Part shown: positions 9,155 through 17,945 of the stretch, in pieces
Position numbering within the stretch: the first letter of the stretch is position 1
Layout: each line of letters opens with the position of its first letter
Origin: an uncultured Prevotellaceae bacterium
GTDB taxonomy: Bacteria; Bacteroidota; Bacteroidia; Bacteroidales; Bacteroidaceae
NCBI GenBank assembly: GCA_900318995.1
Contig: ONMR01000004.1
Span: forward strand, 62,001-126,000
Direction: 5' to 3'
Length of the DNA: 64,000 nt
The notes under the pieces: model-generated
Database searches by the model: none
What the model saw: only the letters and a program-made list of their open reading frames with translations
Told to the model about the DNA's origin: nothing
Position numbers and translations under genes: made by a program

Positions 9155-9184
9155 TGACGCAAAGTGAAACGACCCCTTTGCGTC
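9155..9184. repeat. Short B-family palindrome
   Basis: TGACGCAAAG then GAAACGACC then CCTTTGCGTC. Complementary ends, followed by a T tract, so it probably also terminates the helicase transcript. Confidence 0.7.
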
Positions 9185-9305
9185 CTGTTTTTTTTAATAT
9201 AAAAAACTAAACCCGTATGTATGATTGCTCAGGGACACACGGGACTTCTGTTTGCAAATATACGAACTATTATTGTATTTGCGTCCGCACAGCAGACGCA
9301 ATTAT

Positions 9306-9335
9306 TGACGCAAGGGGGAACGACCCTTTTGCATC
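9306..9335. repeat. Diverged short B-family palindrome
   Basis: TGACGCAAGGGGG, AACGACC, CTTTTGCATCA: the same plan as the copy 150 bases upstream with several substitutions. Confidence 0.55.
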
Positions 9336-9383
9336 ATTTGTGCAAGTGGCACTTGCATAATTGGGTAATCTGATTGCTCTGCA

Positions 9384-9430
9384 GAAAAAAGTTGGCCAAA
9401 AGGTTATACCGCTACAACCTTTTTGCCAAC
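9384..9430 (-). terminator. Terminator of the GH16 gene
   Basis: GTTGGCCAAAAGGTT (9391-9405) pairs with AACCTTTTTGCCAAC (9416-9430) with one mismatch. Read on the minus strand the hairpin is followed by TTTTTTC. Confidence 0.65.
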
Positions 9431-9451
9431 ATTCTATGAAAAACCAATGAG

Positions 9452-10288
9452 TTACCGCTTATCGGAAGGAAGCTGGTAAACCCGGACATAGTCCACCTCC
9501 ATGGTGACGGGGAGGGCGGATTCATCGACGCCTTCCTGGCCGCCCCAGTCGCCTCCCCAGGCCAGGTTCAGGATTATGTGGAAGGGGTAGTGGAAGGGCC
9601 ATTGGTCGTGGGTGTCGCCCAGGACGGATTTTTCAAGATTGAGCAGTTCCTTGCCGTCGACGTAGGTTATGATTTCATCATCGGTCCATAGGAGGGAGTA
9701 GATGTGGAAATCGCCCTCGGCTTTCTTTATGGTGACGGCCTTGGTCTTGTGGGTCTTGTTAGTGTGGTTGTAGGCTTGGGTGTGGATGGATGATGAGACC
9801 TCGTTGGGCGTGAATCCAACCTCTTCCATTATGTCTATCTCACCGCAGCGGGGCCAGCCGTTACCCGGCATACGGTTGGCGGCGGGCATCATCCAGAAGG
9901 CGGGCCAGGTGCCTTTGCCTTTGGGGAGTTTGATGCGGGCCTCAAAATATCCGTTCTGCCAACCGGTGCGTGCGTTTCCGTTCAGGCGACCGGAATAGAC
10001 TTTGCCATCCTCCTTGAAGCAGTTTATGCGCAGGGTTCCGTCCTTGACCTCGGTTACTGGGGTGCCGGCAGGGGTAATGTGGTTTACGTAGTTCTGGAGT
10101 TCATGGTTGACCATGCCCTGGCGCATTATCACGTGGGTCCACTTGGTGGCATCGGGCTCGGTTCCCTCGTTGAACTCGTCCTGCCAGACAAGTTCATAAC
10201 CCTTGGGCACGTACTTGCCCGTGCGTTTGCCTTGTGCTGTCACCAACGGCAGGCATGCTATTGCTGCTAATAAAAGGATCCTTCTCAT
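9452..10288 (-). CDS. GH16 family glycosidase (laminarinase-like), secreted
   Basis: 278 residues with an N-terminal signal peptide (MRRILLLAAIACLPLVTAQG). The GH16 signature EIDIMEE carries nucleophile Glu150, Asp152 and acid/base Glu155. YELVWQDEFN at the start and WDLDYVRVYQ-like VDYVRVYQ at the end bound a complete single-domain enzyme. GH16 enzymes with this motif cleave beta-1,3 or mixed beta-1,3/1,4-glucans. Its ATG overlaps the stop of the AddA-like helicase gene by four bases (10285-10288), which places it downstream in the same transcript, an odd partnership. Confidence 0.9.
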   Translation of the reverse strand: MRRILLLAAIACLPLVTAQGKRTGKYVPKGYELVWQDEFNEGTEPDATKWTHVIMRQGMVNHELQNYVNHITPAGTPVTEVKDGTLRINCFKEDGKVYSGRLNGNARTGWQNGYFEARIKLPKGKGTWPAFWMMPAANRMPGNGWPRCGEIDIMEEVGFTPNEVSSSIHTQAYNHTNKTHKTKAVTIKKAEGDFHIYSLLWTDDEIITYVDGKELLNLEKSVLGDTHDQWPFHYPFHIILNLAWGGDWGGQEGVDESALPVTMEVDYVRVYQLPSDKR

Positions 10289-13200
10289 ACTGTTTGGATT
10301 TTATTAGTGTAAACGTACCAGATATGGCCTTCAACCTTGGTGTAGCCCATCTTGTGCAGAAGGTGCATATATTCCTGCACCTGGTGTATGTACTCCTCGC
10401 GCTCGCGGCCGAATTTGAAATCCACTATTACGGCACTTCCGTCGGGCCTGATCATTACGCGGTCGGGGCGTCGGGTCTGAAGGATGCCGCCGTCCCTGAA
10501 TATGATGGAGGACTCGTTGAACAGCATGTAACTGCCGTTGAACCAGTTATGTACGCCTGATTTGTCAATATGACCGCGAATCTCTTGCTTAAGGCTTTCG
10601 GCATTTGAGCGGGATTCCAGCAGACCGTCGCTGAGCATCTTGTCAACGGCTGCGTCTATATCGGCCTCCGTGCGGATGGTGGCAAAGAGGTTGTGCAGCA
10701 GCTTGCCGGTCTGGATGTACTCCTCCTGCCGGTCATCGGAATCATCGGTGGAATGGACAAAACGGGTAGATTCGCCCGATTGGCGGAAGCGTGCGTTTAT
10801 GGGGTAGGTGTGCAATTCCAGCGGACTCGGGGTGGGCTTGCAGTCAAACGGATTTCCGGAAGAAACGTTCTTTTTCTCCTGATGGGCACATATCTCACCG
10901 TTCTCATAGATGTAAGAATTATTCTCGTTGGGTTCCAGCTTGAAGGCCGATGATAAAGCGTATGCCATGACATCGGCTATGGTAGAGGCTTTACCTTTGG
11001 TATTTGTCTTGGATTTGGTGCCCAATACTATCAGATTGCTCTCGGCGCGGGTAAAGGCTACGTATAGCAGGTTGAGGTTGTCAACGGTCTGCAGACCTGC
11101 CTCCTGTCTGTAATCATCGCTGAAATCGGAGTTTCCCAGTTTCTTGGTAAACGCTACCGGCAACAGCGGCATCTGATTGAAAGGCTCCGTCTTGGGTGTG
11201 GTCCAGATGCGCTCATCCTTGAATGCACCCTGATAATCTATTATGCTCCAGTCGCAGTAGGGGACAATTACGGTGTGGAACTCCAGACCTTTGGATTTGT
11301 GTATGGTGAGCAGGCGTATGCCTTCGGCGTCTGTGGCGGGAATTGAACCGGTTGACAGATCGCTGTCCCAATCGTCCAGGAATGCCCTGGCCTCGCCGGG
11401 GTTGCGGCTGAGCCACTGGCACAGGGTGTCAAAGAATGCCATCACATACTGGTCCTGACCAGGGATGCGGTTAAGCTCAAGAATTGTGTAGAGTTTCTCG
11501 GCAAGCTCATACAGCGGCAGACTGCGCAGCGCTTCCAACTGGCCGGTGAATGCGGCCGGAAGAGAATCCTCAAGCCCGTCGGCCATAAGCCTGTCAAATG
11601 ACCTGCCCGATTTGGTGATGCTGCACTCAAACTCCCAGGCCAACTGCGCAAGAGCTATGCGGTCAGTGCTGTCCAAAAGCCATTTCAGGGCGTTTATAAG
11701 AATCCTGACCGATACCGATGAGCCCAACTGGAACGCCTCACCTGAGATCATCCTGTAATCAGTACGGTTGGCGGCGAACCATTCGGCTATGCCGGTTATC
11801 TGTCGGCCTTTCCGGCAGAGTATTGCTATGTCGGTCTGTCTGACTCCGGCTGCGGTCAACCGGTCCAGCTGATCGGCAATTTGTTTGAATATTTTATCGT
11901 CAGCGCTGCTGTCGTCCGACTTGGTGTCAATCCTTACATAAACGTATCCGATGCCGTCATCCTTGGGACATATCTGGTGAACAGTGCTGTAGGCCTGTTC
12001 AAGTGCGGGGTAGGTGGTGCCTGTAAGGGAGATGTAGTTGCCGGCAAGCATATCGACCGCATTCGGGAACAGGGCGTTGTTGAAATCTATTATGTTCTGA
12101 TGGCTGCGACGGTTCTCCTTCATGGGAACTATCTGTGGATGATAGACGGCCAGCTTATCTTCCATTATGGAGTTGAGTATGTTCCAGTCACTGTTGCGCC
12201 AGCGGTAGATGGACTGTTTGACATCGCCCACCACCAGGCAGTCCTTGCCGTTGGCCAGGCATTCCCACAGCAGCAGATACAGGTTGCCCCATTGCAGACG
12301 GGAAGTGTCCTGGAACTCGTCTATCATCAGGTGCTCTATGAAACTGCCGGTCTTTTCATATACGAATGATGTGTCGCTGCCGGACAGACGGCTCAGCAAC
12401 TGTGGCGTATCTGCCAGTATGAAACGGCTCTGCTCCTGGCTGTGGCGGTCTATCTCGGCACGTATGCTCAGCAGCAGGTTCAGCTCATGGATATACTGCA
12501 AAGCGGCGTCGTATGTATTCCTTAGCCGGTTGTACTCGGCGTGCAGAGCGCCTATGGTTTCAAAACGCGGCGATAGCTCTTGTGCTGCAAAACCTGAATA
12601 CCATGGATACTTTTTAAGGTCACTCTTGCGGAAGAAACTGTCCGGGTCCGATATGCAGTCGCCGAAGGTGGACGTTAGCTCTGAATCAAGTATGGTGTTG
12701 CCGATGACCTTGACCAGATACTTGCCGGGATTGGACGAAAAGTCGGGGATGTCCAATCCTGCATTGGAAAGGGCGTTTTCAATCTCCTCGCCAAGTATCT
12801 TTACCTTTTCGGCCATTGGCGGCAGGACAGAATCCCTGGCTGATATCAGGTTCCGGTTGTATTCTGAAATGGCGCCGGGCTTGGACAGGATTCGGCGTAG
12901 TTCATCGCCTTTCTCCATGAAAATCTCGCGGAAAAGTTCGGCGGAGAACTTCTTGAGAGTACCGTCAATTGACCAGTTGCGGTCATTGTCTATGTTGCTC
13001 TCTACAAATTCCATTATGTTGCGCTTGTCATCGGAATCCTGCTCCACACCGGCCAGGAATGAATCCACAGCCTCACCAATCACAGCTTCAGTATCCAACT
13101 CAAGAGTCAGGTTGGCGCCTATATGAAGCTCCCGCGCCAGACTGCGCAATACGGTCTGGAAAAAACTGTCGATGGTCTCCACACGGAACCGGCCGTAGTC

Positions 13201-13506
13201 CTGCAGAATCATATCCAGTGCCAGCAGGGCGTTGTGGCGGATGGTCTGCTCATTGTATGTGACGGCATTCTTGACCTCATTATAATAGGCTTCCGATGCG
13301 CTCAGGTTATGCCCTATACCGTACAACTGAGACAGGATGCGCTGTTTCATTTCGGCCGTAGCCTTGTTGGTGAATGTCACAGCCAGGATATGCCGGTAGT
13401 TCTCGGGGTTATTGACCAGCATGATAATATACTGCACAGCCAGCCGGAACGTTTTGCCCGATCCGGCCGAAGCCTTGTATACAGTCAGGTTGGATTTGTT
13501 ACCCAT
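10285..13506 (-). CDS. AddA-like UvrD helicase-nuclease
   Basis: 1073 residues. Walker A is at the start (ASAGSGKT, residues 13-20), followed by the SF1A helicase motifs, including FIEHLMIDEFQDTS (motif II) and LLTIHKSKGLEF (motif V). The C-terminal nuclease domain has RRPDRVM and VIVDFKFG (Asp...Asp-x-Lys). This is the AddA architecture for double-strand break processing. In related genomes the AddB-like partner is usually adjacent; here it is 5.5 kb away on the same strand (1906-4797). Starts just after the panB promoter region, which it faces. Confidence 0.88.
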   Translation of the reverse strand: MGNKSNLTVYKASAGSGKTFRLAVQYIIMLVNNPENYRHILAVTFTNKATAEMKQRILSQLYGIGHNLSASEAYYNEVKNAVTYNEQTIRHNALLALDMILQDYGRFRVETIDSFFQTVLRSLARELHIGANLTLELDTEAVIGEAVDSFLAGVEQDSDDKRNIMEFVESNIDNDRNWSIDGTLKKFSAELFREIFMEKGDELRRILSKPGAISEYNRNLISARDSVLPPMAEKVKILGEEIENALSNAGLDIPDFSSNPGKYLVKVIGNTILDSELTSTFGDCISDPDSFFRKSDLKKYPWYSGFAAQELSPRFETIGALHAEYNRLRNTYDAALQYIHELNLLLSIRAEIDRHSQEQSRFILADTPQLLSRLSGSDTSFVYEKTGSFIEHLMIDEFQDTSRLQWGNLYLLLWECLANGKDCLVVGDVKQSIYRWRNSDWNILNSIMEDKLAVYHPQIVPMKENRRSHQNIIDFNNALFPNAVDMLAGNYISLTGTTYPALEQAYSTVHQICPKDDGIGYVYVRIDTKSDDSSADDKIFKQIADQLDRLTAAGVRQTDIAILCRKGRQITGIAEWFAANRTDYRMISGEAFQLGSSVSVRILINALKWLLDSTDRIALAQLAWEFECSITKSGRSFDRLMADGLEDSLPAAFTGQLEALRSLPLYELAEKLYTILELNRIPGQDQYVMAFFDTLCQWLSRNPGEARAFLDDWDSDLSTGSIPATDAEGIRLLTIHKSKGLEFHTVIVPYCDWSIIDYQGAFKDERIWTTPKTEPFNQMPLLPVAFTKKLGNSDFSDDYRQEAGLQTVDNLNLLYVAFTRAESNLIVLGTKSKTNTKGKASTIADVMAYALSSAFKLEPNENNSYIYENGEICAHQEKKNVSSGNPFDCKPTPSPLELHTYPINARFRQSGESTRFVHSTDDSDDRQEEYIQTGKLLHNLFATIRTEADIDAAVDKMLSDGLLESRSNAESLKQEIRGHIDKSGVHNWFNGSYMLFNESSIIFRDGGILQTRRPDRVMIRPDGSAVIVDFKFGREREEYIHQVQEYMHLLHKMGYTKVEGHIWYVYTNKIQTV

Positions 13507-13553
13507 AATAGTTTAATCTATCCAAAATTAGTAATAACTCCTGATAATAGTGC

Positions 13554-13561
13554 TATCTTTG
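13554..13561 (+). promoter_or_regulatory. -7 box of panB
   Basis: TATCTTTG, TAnnTTTG consensus, about 47 bases before the panB ATG. Confidence 0.5.
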
Positions 13562-13607
13562 CGGTCCTAATTTAAATACGCCTTTAGCGTAAAAAACTTT
13601 CTGGAAA

Positions 13608-14426
13608 ATGGGATACATAACTGAAGACAAACGTAAGGTTACCACACAGCGTCTCAGAGAGATGAAACAGCGTGGCGAGAAGATTGCAATGCTTACTGCA
13701 TATGACTATACAATGGCCAAGATGGTGGACGGAGCAGGTATCGACGTAATTCTGGTTGGCGATTCGGCATCGAACGTGATGGCCGGAAACCAGACCACAC
13801 TGCCCATTACATTGGACCAGATGATCTATCACGCCAAGTCTGTGGTACGTGGCGTACAGCGCGCCCTTGTAGTTGTGGACATGCCTTTCGGCACATATCA
13901 GATCAATGACTCCGAGGCCGTGACCAACGCCATCAAGATAATGAAGATATCCCATGCCGATGCCCTTAAGCTGGAGGGCGGCGAGGAGATACTGCCTCAG
14001 GTGCGTCATATCATTGAGGTAGGTATTCCCGTTATGGGACATCTGGGCCTAACCCCCCAATCCATCAATAAATTCGGAACATATGCAGTCCGTGCCAAGG
14101 AGGAGGCCGAGGCCGAGAAACTCATATCCGATGCCCACAAGCTTGAGGAGGTAGGTTGCTTCTCTATCGTTCTGGAGAAGATTCCCGCCGCTCTGGCTGA
14201 GCGCGTGGCTAAGGAGGTTTCGGTCCCCATCATCGGCATAGGTGCCGGCGGCGGAGTGGACGGCCAGGTTCTGGTTTGCGCCGATATGCTGGGCATGAAC
14301 AATGATTTCAGTCCGCGTTTCCTGCGTCGCTACGCCAATCTCTACGAGACCATCACCAGTGCGGTAGGTCACTACGTGGAGGATGTCAAGAATTCGGACT
14401 TCCCCAACGAAAAAGAGCAATACTAA
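13608..14426 (+). CDS. panB: 3-methyl-2-oxobutanoate hydroxymethyltransferase
   Basis: 272 residues, full length for PanB. It transfers a hydroxymethyl group from methylene-tetrahydrofolate to ketoisovalerate, the first committed step of pantothenate and CoA synthesis. [31 protein letters not shown] (metal-binding Asp) and the active-site region KLEGGEE are all present, as is [14 protein letters not shown] near the end. A single gene with its own promoter. The stop is followed two bases later by an A-family palindrome that also ends the convergent DEAD helicase. Confidence 0.96.
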   Translation: MGYITEDKRKVTTQRLREMKQRGEKIAMLTAYDYTMAKMVDGAGIDVILVGDSASNVMAGNQTTLPITLDQMIYHAKSVVRGVQRALVVVDMPFGTYQINDSEAVTNAIKIMKISHADALKLEGGEEILPQVRHIIEVGIPVMGHLGLTPQSINKFGTYAVRAKEEAEAEKLISDAHKLEEVGCFSIVLEKIPAALAERVAKEVSVPIIGIGAGGGVDGQVLVCADMLGMNNDFSPRFLRRYANLYETITSAVGHYVEDVKNSDFPNEKEQY

Positions 14427-14428
14427 AA

Positions 14429-14461
14429 TGATACAAAAGGGGTCTGTCCCCTTTTGTATCA
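14429..14461. repeat. A-family palindrome, perfect copy (A1)
   Basis: A 14-bp stem TGATACAAAAGGGG with its exact complement and loop TCTGT. Its right-end triplet TCA (14459-14461), read on the minus strand, is the TGA stop of the DEAD helicase. It can also act as a bidirectional terminator between the two convergent genes. Confidence 0.85.
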
Positions 14462-15667
14462 TTTTTTGCGATGGAAGAAACGGCCCTTGCCCTTGTGCAG
14501 GGGCTTTTTGCGTTCTTGAGCGTATTCAGGAGCCTCACCTAATTCTTCCGGGATAGGGACCTTGTAAACGTCTTTGCCCAGGAAACGCTCTATCTGCCGG
14601 AACTTGGGCTGGTCATCCAGGCTGATGAATGTGATGGCGCAGCCTTCGGCACCGGCGCGTGCGGTTCGGCCTATGCGGTGGACGTAATCCTCAGGGTCGT
14701 GTGGAACGTCAAAGTTGATTACCAGGTCTATATCGTCAATGTCTATTCCGCGCGATACTATATCGGTGGCTACCAGAATGTTGATATGACCGTTGCGGAA
14801 CTTATGCATTATCTCGTCACGCTCAGATTGGGCAAGATCCGAATGCATCTCACCAACGTTGAGCCCCAGACGACGCAGGGACTTGGTTATCTCCTTTACT
14901 TTCAGCTTGGACGATGCAAAAGCTATGACTCTCTTGGGCGCGTTGTTCTGGAAGAGGCTCTGTATGATGGGTAGCTTCTGGGCCTCGTAGCATACGTAGG
15001 CGGCCTGCAGAATCTTGTCGGCAGGCTTGGAGACGGCCAGCTTGACCTCGACCGGGTTATGCAGGATGGTACGTGCCATGCGCTGTATCTCATCGGGCAT
15101 GGTGGCGCTGAAGAGCATGTTCTGGCGCTTGGCCGGCAGCTGCTTTACAATCTGCATTATGTCATCGTAAAAACCCATGTCAAGCATCCGGTCAGCTTCA
15201 TCCAGAATAAAGAACGATACCTTGGACAAATCGATATTGCCCAGGCTTATGTGACTTATCAGACGGCCGGGCGTGGCAACCACGATATCGGCGCCCATGG
15301 CAAATCCTCGTTTCTCCTGCTCAAAACGGATGCCGTCATTGCCTCCGTAGACTGCGGTTCCTGATATGTTGGTAAAGTATGAGAATCCTTCAATCTGCTG
15401 GTCTATCTGCTGAGCAAGCTCGCGGGTAGGTACCATAATCAGGCAATTCACCGCGTTTTCGGGGTAACCGCCATCCGACAGCTTGTCCAATACCGGCAGC
15501 AGATATGCGGCGGTCTTGCCAGTGCCGGTCTGGGCTATGCCGATCAGGTCATGGCCTTCAAGCAGTACGGGTATCGCTTTCTCCTGAATGGGAGTGCACT
15601 CCCTGAAATTCATTGAATCAATCGCATCCAGCAGCGCAGGCTGGAAATCAAACTCGTCAAATCTCAC
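14459..15667 (-). CDS. DEAD-box RNA helicase (RhlE-like)
   Basis: 402 residues. Q-motif FRECTPIQEKAIP, Walker A AQTGTGKT, DEAD motif FILDEADRMLDMG, SAT, and the C-terminal HRIGRTARAG motif VI are all present, with a short basic tail (KPLHKGKGRFFHRKK). An ATP-dependent RNA helicase, probably acting in rRNA or mRNA remodelling. Last gene of the lon-tgt-lptF/G operon, 8 bases after the permease gene. Its stop codon is supplied by the A1 palindrome. Confidence 0.93.
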   Translation of the reverse strand: MRFDEFDFQPALLDAIDSMNFRECTPIQEKAIPVLLEGHDLIGIAQTGTGKTAAYLLPVLDKLSDGGYPENAVNCLIMVPTRELAQQIDQQIEGFSYFTNISGTAVYGGNDGIRFEQEKRGFAMGADIVVATPGRLISHISLGNIDLSKVSFFILDEADRMLDMGFYDDIMQIVKQLPAKRQNMLFSATMPDEIQRMARTILHNPVEVKLAVSKPADKILQAAYVCYEAQKLPIIQSLFQNNAPKRVIAFASSKLKVKEITKSLRRLGLNVGEMHSDLAQSERDEIMHKFRNGHINILVATDIVSRGIDIDDIDLVINFDVPHDPEDYVHRIGRTARAGAEGCAITFISLDDQPKFRQIERFLGKDVYKVPIPEELGEAPEYAQERKKPLHKGKGRFFHRKK

Positions 15668-15675
15668 GACTTTTA

Positions 15676-16794
15676 CTATTTAGGTGCTTTTATGTATAGG
15701 AATATCGCTATCGGTACGTATATGAAATTGGGCAGCCATTCGGCCCAGAAGGCGGACATGGATCCGGTTATTGCAAAGTTTGAAGATACCGTCTGGAACA
15801 GTATGTAACCGAAACTGAGTCCCAGCCCGATACCCAGATAGAGCCCCATGCCTCCCTTGCGCTTGCGGCTGGAGAGCGACACGCCCATAATGGTCAGGAT
15901 AAACGCGGCAAAAGACATTGCGAAACGTTTATGATACTCAATCTCAAAGTCCTGTATGTTGCCGAATCCGCGTGCTTTCTGGCGGTTGATGTACTCCCTC
16001 AGCTCTCTCGATGACATTGTCTCCTGCTGACCGTTTTCAATCAGGAAATCGGCGGGTTCAAAGCGGATGACAGTGTCCATCTCGTTACCGGTACTGATGG
16101 TTTCAACCGTTCCGGACAGGTCGCGTATCATGAAGTTCCGGGCCTTCCAATGATATTTTTCGGCCGATAGTGTATCGTATGTAACACTTCGGGCTGTCAT
16201 ATGTGAGACCAGTTTCTTGCCATCAAACTTATCCAACGCAAAACGGTAGCCTGTCTTGTTATAATCCTGATAGCTTTCAATGTATGCTATTACACCGTCT
16301 TCAACCTCCAATTGGACGTTGTACGTGCCGTTTGAATTGTCACGGTTGTAGTGGCTCAGTTTGTATTCGGCCTCAAAAGCCAATCTGGTCCTGTTTCCGG
16401 TGGGGATGACCTCCGAACCTAAATACAAGGTGAAAACCGCAATGAATGCAGCCGACAGAAGATATGGTATCATCATCCGCCTGAAACTCATACCTGTGGA
16501 GAACATGGCTATTATCTCAGAGTTCTCCGCCAGTTTTGAAGTAAAGAATATGATTGCGATAAACACGAACAGCGGGCTGAACATGTTTATGAAATAGGGT
16601 ATGAAATTCAGGTAATACTTGAATATGATATCGTGTATGGAAGCATCTTTCAACTTATCAATGTGCTCATTGTAGTCAAATACCACCATGATGATGATAA
16701 TCAGTGCGATGGTAAAGAAGTAGGTACCCAGGAACTTCTTGATGATATACCAGTCAAGCCTTTTGAGCAGTCTATGTCTGATTGTCTTTGCCAT
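15676..16794 (-). CDS. LptF/LptG family permease (LPS export)
   Basis: 372 residues with an N-terminal membrane segment near 20-40, further segments at about 60-80 and 100-125, a periplasmic beta-jellyroll-like middle part (about 130-270) and C-terminal membrane helices (about 280-370). This is the LptF/LptG layout: half of the ABC exporter that extracts LPS from the inner membrane. Whether it is LptF or LptG cannot be told from this sequence. Five bases separate it from tgt upstream. Confidence 0.88.
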   Translation of the reverse strand: MAKTIRHRLLKRLDWYIIKKFLGTYFFTIALIIIIMVVFDYNEHIDKLKDASIHDIIFKYYLNFIPYFINMFSPLFVFIAIIFFTSKLAENSEIIAMFSTGMSFRRMMIPYLLSAAFIAVFTLYLGSEVIPTGNRTRLAFEAEYKLSHYNRDNSNGTYNVQLEVEDGVIAYIESYQDYNKTGYRFALDKFDGKKLVSHMTARSVTYDTLSAEKYHWKARNFMIRDLSGTVETISTGNEMDTVIRFEPADFLIENGQQETMSSRELREYINRQKARGFGNIQDFEIEYHKRFAMSFAAFILTIMGVSLSSRKRKGGMGLYLGIGLGLSFGYILFQTVSSNFAITGSMSAFWAEWLPNFIYVPIAIFLYIKAPK

Positions 16795-16798
16795 CTGA

Positions 16799-17938
16799 TT
16801 ACAAGCGTTGCATTACGCGTTTGACCATAATTTCCTTCCATGTATGATAGTCATCAGCCATGATATGTTTGCGTGCCTCACGTACCAGCCACAGATAGAA
16901 TGCCAGATTGTGCAGTGACGCTATCTGCAGGGCCAGATACTCCTGCGCCTTGAACAGATGGTGCAGATAAGCCTTTGTGTAGAGGGTATCTACATATGAT
17001 GCACCGTCAGCCTCAATGGGTTCAAAGGCATCCTCCCATTTCTTGTTGCGTATGTTTATTATACCTTCCTTGGTAAACAGCATCGCGTTGCGGCCGTTGC
17101 GGGTGGGCATAACGCAGTCAAACATGTCAACCCCCAATGCTATAGCCTCCAGAATGTTGGCGGGAGTACCTACGCCCATCAGATAACGGGGCTTGTCCAA
17201 TGGCAGAATGCCGTGTACCAGGTCAATCATCTCATACATCACCTCTGTGGGCTCACCGACAGCAAGTCCGCCTATGGCGTTGCCTTCGGCCTCTTTGGAT
17301 GCTATATATTCGGCCGATGCCGAGCGCAGGTCCTTGTAGACACAGCCCTGAACGATGGGGAAAAGGGCCTGATGATAGCCGTATTTGGGATCGGTCTCAC
17401 TGAAACGCCGAACACAGCGGTCAAGCCAGCGGTGAGTGCGCTCCATGGATTGTCTGGCATATTTGTAATCGGCATTACCGGGGCAGCACTCGTCAAACGC
17501 CATCATGATGTCCGCGCCGATACTGCGCTCTATATCCATCACACGCTCCGGGGTGAACAGGTGGCGGGATCCGTCTATATGCGATTGGAACGTGACGCCT
17601 TCCTCGGTCATTTTGCGGAGTCCGGTAAGCGAGAAGACCTGAAAACCGCCGCTGTCAGTAAGCATAGGCAGGTCAACGCTGTTGAAACGGTGCAATCCAC
17701 CGGCTTTTTCCAGCACTTCAAGACCCGGACGCAGGTACAGATGATATGTGTTGCCCAGTATGATCTGCGCTTTTATGTCATTCTTAAGTTCCGGCACTTG
17801 GACAGCCTTAACCGAACCCACCGTGCCGACCGGCATGAAGATGGGTGTCTCAATCACACCATGGCCGGTAATGATCTTTCCGGCTCTGGCATGACTTGTG
17901 CCGTCTGTGTGTTGCAGTTCAAAAACCAATCCTTTCAA
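16799..17938 (-). CDS. tgt: tRNA-guanine(34) transglycosylase
   Basis: 379 residues. Exchanges G34 of tRNAs with GUN anticodons for preQ1 in queuosine synthesis. The catalytic blocks MLTDSGGFQVFSL and ALGVDMFDCVMPTRNGRNA (nucleophile Asp) are intact. The usual zinc ligands C-x-C-x-x-C near the C-terminus are absent: the equivalent stretch reads GASYVDTLYTKAYLHHLF, while the later His of LHNLAFYL is kept. I believe this is shared by other Bacteroidetes Tgt proteins. Second gene after lon; other queuosine genes lie at 50.4-51.6 kb. Confidence 0.94.
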   Translation of the reverse strand: MKGLVFELQHTDGTSHARAGKIITGHGVIETPIFMPVGTVGSVKAVQVPELKNDIKAQIILGNTYHLYLRPGLEVLEKAGGLHRFNSVDLPMLTDSGGFQVFSLTGLRKMTEEGVTFQSHIDGSRHLFTPERVMDIERSIGADIMMAFDECCPGNADYKYARQSMERTHRWLDRCVRRFSETDPKYGYHQALFPIVQGCVYKDLRSASAEYIASKEAEGNAIGGLAVGEPTEVMYEMIDLVHGILPLDKPRYLMGVGTPANILEAIALGVDMFDCVMPTRNGRNAMLFTKEGIINIRNKKWEDAFEPIEADGASYVDTLYTKAYLHHLFKAQEYLALQIASLHNLAFYLWLVREARKHIMADDYHTWKEIMVKRVMQRL

Positions 17939-17945
17939 TACCGCA

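Larger units (their letters stand above)
9133..9451. other. Intergenic region with two B palindromes and a terminator
   Basis: 319 bases without a convincing gene. It holds B-type palindromes at 9155-9184 and 9306-9335, a GTGCAAGT/ACTTGCAT dyad near 9340-9358, a possible very short minus-strand transcript (9195-9262) and the GH16 terminator (9384-9430). Confidence 0.6.

Noticed and set aside
12209-13126. A 305-codon plus-strand frame opposite the AddA-like gene
   Set aside because: Ser/Arg-rich shadow of the true gene on the other strand, without domain or promoter.
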